In this document: positions 60,561-64,000 of the stretch, one piece after another
How positions within the stretch are numbered: position 1 is the stretch's first letter
Layout of the letters: each line of letters starts with the position of its first letter
NCBI RefSeq assembly: GCF_000699445.3
Contig: NC_067196.1
Location: 92,729,864-92,793,863 of the forward strand
Direction: 5' to 3'
DNA from: Schistosoma haematobium
Taxonomy: Eukaryota; Platyhelminthes; Trematoda; Strigeidida; Schistosomatidae
Length of the DNA stretch: 64,000 bases
Made by a program: the position numbers and the translations under genes
The notes under the pieces: model-generated
Seen by the model: only the letters and a program-made list of their open reading frames with translations
Database searches by the model: none
What the model was told of the DNA's origin: nothing

Positions 60561-61143
60561 ACCCTTTGAATGAATACGTTGCGTTTGAGTGCATTGATAA
60601 TAGGCAATGCAGTTCAATTTCATGATATTGAATTTAGTCAATTAGTTACGTTAAATAGCCTTAGTATTTTGCTGTCGTGTTCATTGTCAATCGGATTTCA
60701 TGTGAATGATATTTCGAGTAATTTTGAACACATGAATTAATGATTCTTCAGAATGTCTTCGCCAATGAGCATACATATTCTTCTCTCGGTTCATCCAATC
60801 TGAATATACTTTGTCAAGTACATGAGAATTTGTAAATACGATTATGGATGAAAAAACAGGAATTTGTCGCTTTTTGATCTCTTCATTAAAGATTTCCTCG
60901 AATATATAGCACTTGATGTTTTCGGTTTGAGTTGTTGCCTAATACTTTAATATGCATCTATAAATTTGTTTGTTCATATAGGCAGGTTACATTGGCCGCA
61001 GAAAGCGATCACTTTCAAAACTCATCTCATAACACTATCCAGAATGGTTATTAAAAAGGCAATGCGTAACAGTTAATAGTTTAATACAAAAGCATTTAAT
61101 CAACTATAGATACATCGGTTCAAAGGAGTCTTCTTTTAAAATA
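60561..61143. other. AT-rich DNA without recognised feature
   Basis: No gene or repeat recognised. Confidence 0.5.
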
Positions 61144-61472
61144 ATCTACTCATTCAAAGGAATTGAATCAAATGAAGTTTGGATCCATATCTTAGTCATT
61201 GGCATTCCATCAATTCAAGCTCGAACTCTACGTGCAAAAACGATTCGTCCAACTTCTCAAACTTCATTGGCCTTAATTCACTTTATCGGAATGTTTGGGA
61301 TTTTTCCATCTACTCATTCAAAGGAATTGAATCAAATGAAGTTTGGATCCATATCTTTGTCATTGGCATTCCATCAATTCAAGCTCGAACTCTACGTGCA
61401 AAAACGATTCGTCCAACTTCTCAAACTTCCTTGGCCTTAGATCACTTTATCGGAATGTTTGGGTTTTTTCCA
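61144..61472. repeat. 164-bp tandem duplication
   Basis: Two adjacent copies with about five base differences; both contain GGATCCATATCTTNGTCATT and GTGCAAAAACGATTCGTCCA. The unit is not a multiple of three, so the open frame across it is accidental. Confidence 0.9.
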
Positions 61473-61827
61473 TTTTTCCCAATTTTTATTTGATAATTAT
61501 TGATTTTTCCAAATGAGTGTTTTGTAATTTTCAATTGTAATCAGTTATTATTGCCCGTTTTTCATGTTGATTATTATGACCTTTATGTTCGTCGTTTTCC
61601 TTTGATATCTGTCAATTGAACAATTATCTTTCATAATTCAGATCCCTTAATTATTTCCATCCTTATATTCTTCTCTTATCCCTTGATTATTGTGTAACCA
61701 TATTGGATTATAAAAGACTCGAATCAATTTATGATGCAATCATTTCTATCCTTCTATAGAATTATAATATTTACTGGGCATTTCAAGCCTATCTAACATG
61801 TACAAATTATTCCCATTATTAGAAAAG
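61473..61827. other. T-rich DNA without recognised feature
   Basis: No gene or repeat recognised. Confidence 0.5.
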
Positions 61828-62090
61828 ATGGATCGCGACTAGCAGTGGATCCCAGTTTAGTCTTATTTGAGACTCGTCAGCTGAATGTACCTGTATTTCT
61901 GAATCGATGTTCACTCTGGGATTCGAACCTACTGCCGTTCACTTCAAACTCTATCACTTCATCCACTTAGCTACTGACTCCTGATAGCCATTTGCTTGTG
62001 CAATGGGGTGAAGTGTAAGTTCACTTGAATCTTCCAATTGATGTTTAGGATTGCAAGTGATCAATCTCTTATTGGCATAGTTTTGTTCAA
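61828..62090 (-). mobile_element. Smalpha-like SINE, minus copy
   Basis: 3' end, ribozyme region (GAAA core altered to TAAA), box B complement GGATTCGAACCTACTGC and A region in minus orientation. Confidence 0.7.
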
Positions 62091-62439
62091 ATTAATATTG
62101 TATTCATCCGCATTAGAAATAATCCGTATGGTAATAACAATTTTTACTTTCTAAATCAAAAGATTAAATATAGTGGGTATTCTGAAATTAAGGTATCCCT
62201 ATGGTTATTTTCAAGGAACCAGTCTTTGAACTCCACAGTTATGAAAATCCTACAATTACGTAATAACAAGTCAATATAAAGTATACATAGGCAAGTCATG
62301 TTTTGATATGTCTACTATCCATTAGTAATATCAGAGACATTTTACATATCGGTTTCATATGTCTATTGAAAGAATGTTTAATACTCTCAGATCACACGTT
62401 AAATTCCGATATGTAGTGATTAAAGGATCAGCTACTGAT
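62091..62439. other. AT-rich DNA without recognised feature
   Basis: No gene or repeat recognised. Confidence 0.5.
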
Positions 62440-62765
62440 GAAAGGCTTGAAGATACCACAGGTATTTCAAGTTTGACAACGCTTTAACCAGTAACACCTT
62501 CTATATGAAGCGTGAAATCAAAATACAGAAGCAAGCAGGTTCAAAGATATAACTGATAGGCTATCAATATATCGAGGATCGTCTGATTTAATCTGGCTAG
62601 CGATTGCAGGGGATGTTGAGCACAGTGTTCCTCCTCGTGATCTGGTGCGAATGCATGACCGAGCACCTCCGGATGAGTGAGTCCATTAAAACTAATGTGG
62701 ACAGCATCGAATGTCGAAGACTTACAGAGCTATTGATTTTGGGGATTTATTTACAGCTACAGGCT
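62440..62765 (+). mobile_element. repeat Z, uninterrupted plus copy
   Basis: From GAAGATACCACAGGTATTTC through TGATCTGGTGCGAATGCATG to GATTTTGGGGATTTATTTAC. It serves as the empty-site reference for Y in the copy at 15080. Confidence 0.7.
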
Positions 62766-63391
62766 CATCAATATGTGTAAAGCACTTTAACTACTCATAA
62801 AAACGATTCACTCAGTGGTTCACAGACTAGCTTTATCAACTGTATGTTTGATTGGTTGACATTATGAGTAAGTAGATTCAATGATGCCTCCACTGTTTCC
62901 TTTCTAAAAATAGAAATCTTTTCCGGTTTAAATAAATTAGAATAATATATTTACTCTCTGTTTGTTTCCATCTTATGTTAGCCACTGTATTACAATATTC
63001 ATGGATTTTACATTGTACAACATTTAAACAATTCTAATGAAAACAGTTATTTGTTTAAACTAACGTCGTATATGTAAGTTCTGTAATAAAACTTTGTGGA
63101 GACAGATGGATTTCCCTCAAATGTAGATACATAAGACAGCTCTTTTGTCTTCATCACAAACTCATTATGAGTGTTAATCAAAGACATGAAGTGATACTAC
63201 ACAATTACCAGATCACTCAGAAATTATCTACCTCAAACTAACTAATTTACCAACTAGTAGTTGTTAAAGATACTCTGGATTGCACTGTTTAAGATTACAA
63301 AATCCCTGAATTGTAGAATAATATTATCATTCGATAACTTTACGACATACTTCTTGTTTAGCTGTAAACAATGAAAATAATTAACAGAGAT
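62766..63391. other. AT-rich DNA without recognised feature
   Basis: No gene or repeat recognised. Confidence 0.5.
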
Positions 63392-63620
63392 GAATGGTGG
63401 CTAGTACCGATATTCAGTAAACACTTTTCATTCTGTTTAAGACTCATCAAATGGGTGCAACTGCATCTCAGAGTTGATATTCACTCAGGGACTCGAACCC
63501 ACTATTGTTCGCCTCAAATACCATTGCATTATCCCTCTAGCTACTGAGTCCAGATATTCAATAGCTTCTACAATATTGTGTGGTGAAATTCATTTGTACT
63601 GTTTTTTTTTTCATCAAAAT
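63392..63620 (-). mobile_element. Smalpha-like SINE, diverged minus copy
   Basis: Box B complement GGGACTCGAACCCACT and A region retained; the ribozyme is heavily mutated. Confidence 0.65.
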
Positions 63621-63726
63621 GATGTTGAAAGCCTATGTTTGCATACACTAAAAAGAGACTAGTCAATTGCAGGACTTCACATCAACCAGAAGGCAAAAAA
63701 TTGGTTAAATTTTTTCAACTTGTAAA

Positions 63727-64000
63727 ATACAAAGTACTAACGTACTTAGTTACTTACTTACGCCTGTTACTTCCATTGCGGCATAGGCTGCCGACCAGCA
63801 TTCTCCAACCCACTCTGTCCTGAACCTTTTTTTCTAGAGACATCCAATTCATGTTCATTTTTCTCATGTCTGTCTCCATTTCTCGGCGTAATGTGTTCTT
63901 TGGTCTTCCTCTCCTTCTCATTTAGACTTGAGGATTCCAAGTGAGGGCCTGTCTTGTGACATTCCTAAATGTGTGTTCTATACACTTCCAGCGCTTCCTT
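63727..64000 (-). pseudogene. RTE-like retrotransposon 3' end, running off the window
   Basis: Tail TTACTTACTTACG, then the complement of the conserved C-terminus ([20 protein letters not shown] and [11 protein letters not shown]). The minus-strand frame has a stop and at least one shift. It continues beyond the window edge. Confidence 0.78.

Noticed and set aside
61179..61493. A 104-codon frame containing an internal repeat
   Set aside because: The 164-bp duplication shifts frame between copies, so the repeat is not conserved at protein level.

Overview
The window is repeat-dense, AT-rich flatworm DNA, most likely from a blood fluke of the genus Schistosoma (species not resolved). Three signs point there: a cholinesterase of the platyhelminth acetylcholinesterase type; tRNA-like SINEs that carry hammerhead ribozymes (Smalpha-like); and degenerate RTE, CR1 and Penelope-like (PLE) retroelements of the kinds known to fill schistosome genomes. 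No bacterial or viral gene organisation is present.

Layout. Bases 1-8389 are one giant trinucleotide array: about 7.56 kb of AAT units that switches abruptly to 0.83 kb of GAT units. From 8.4 to 37 kb the window is a mosaic of dead mobile elements: two RTE lineages told apart by their 3' tails (TAAG-type and TGAC-type), PLE pieces with YVDD reverse transcriptase and GIY-YIG endonuclease motifs, two hammerhead SINE families, a roughly 500-bp retroposon, and a fold-back element. Between them lie low-complexity tracts and apparently unique AT-rich DNA.

The one recognisable host gene is a cholinesterase on the minus strand, 54876 down to 37232. It has three coding exons (54876-54013, 39535-38601, 37508-37232) joined by canonical GT-AG introns of 14,477 and 1,092 bp, and encodes about 691 residues. 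The Ser-Glu-His triad, oxyanion hole and signal peptide are present. The residue matching the choline-binding Trp84 of Torpedo AChE is Tyr. Intron 1 has been colonised by at least a dozen of the repeats listed here.

Downstream on the plus strand (56.1-64 kb) are a degenerate CR1-like element split by a solo LTR with a perfect 5-bp target duplication, the 3' part of a second CR1-like element on the minus strand, a 164-bp tandem duplication, and further SINE and RTE fragments.

The most distinctive signal is a family of short hairpin (fold-back) elements. Five copies are flanked by 11-14/15-bp direct repeats of different sequence, and a sixth by a weaker one. This implies insertion by target-primed reverse transcription rather than as DNA transposons. 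Hairpin length varies from a minimal perfect 50-bp palindrome to a full two-arm element. Two hammerhead SINE insertions show inverted structures inside a single target duplication, as expected from twin priming.
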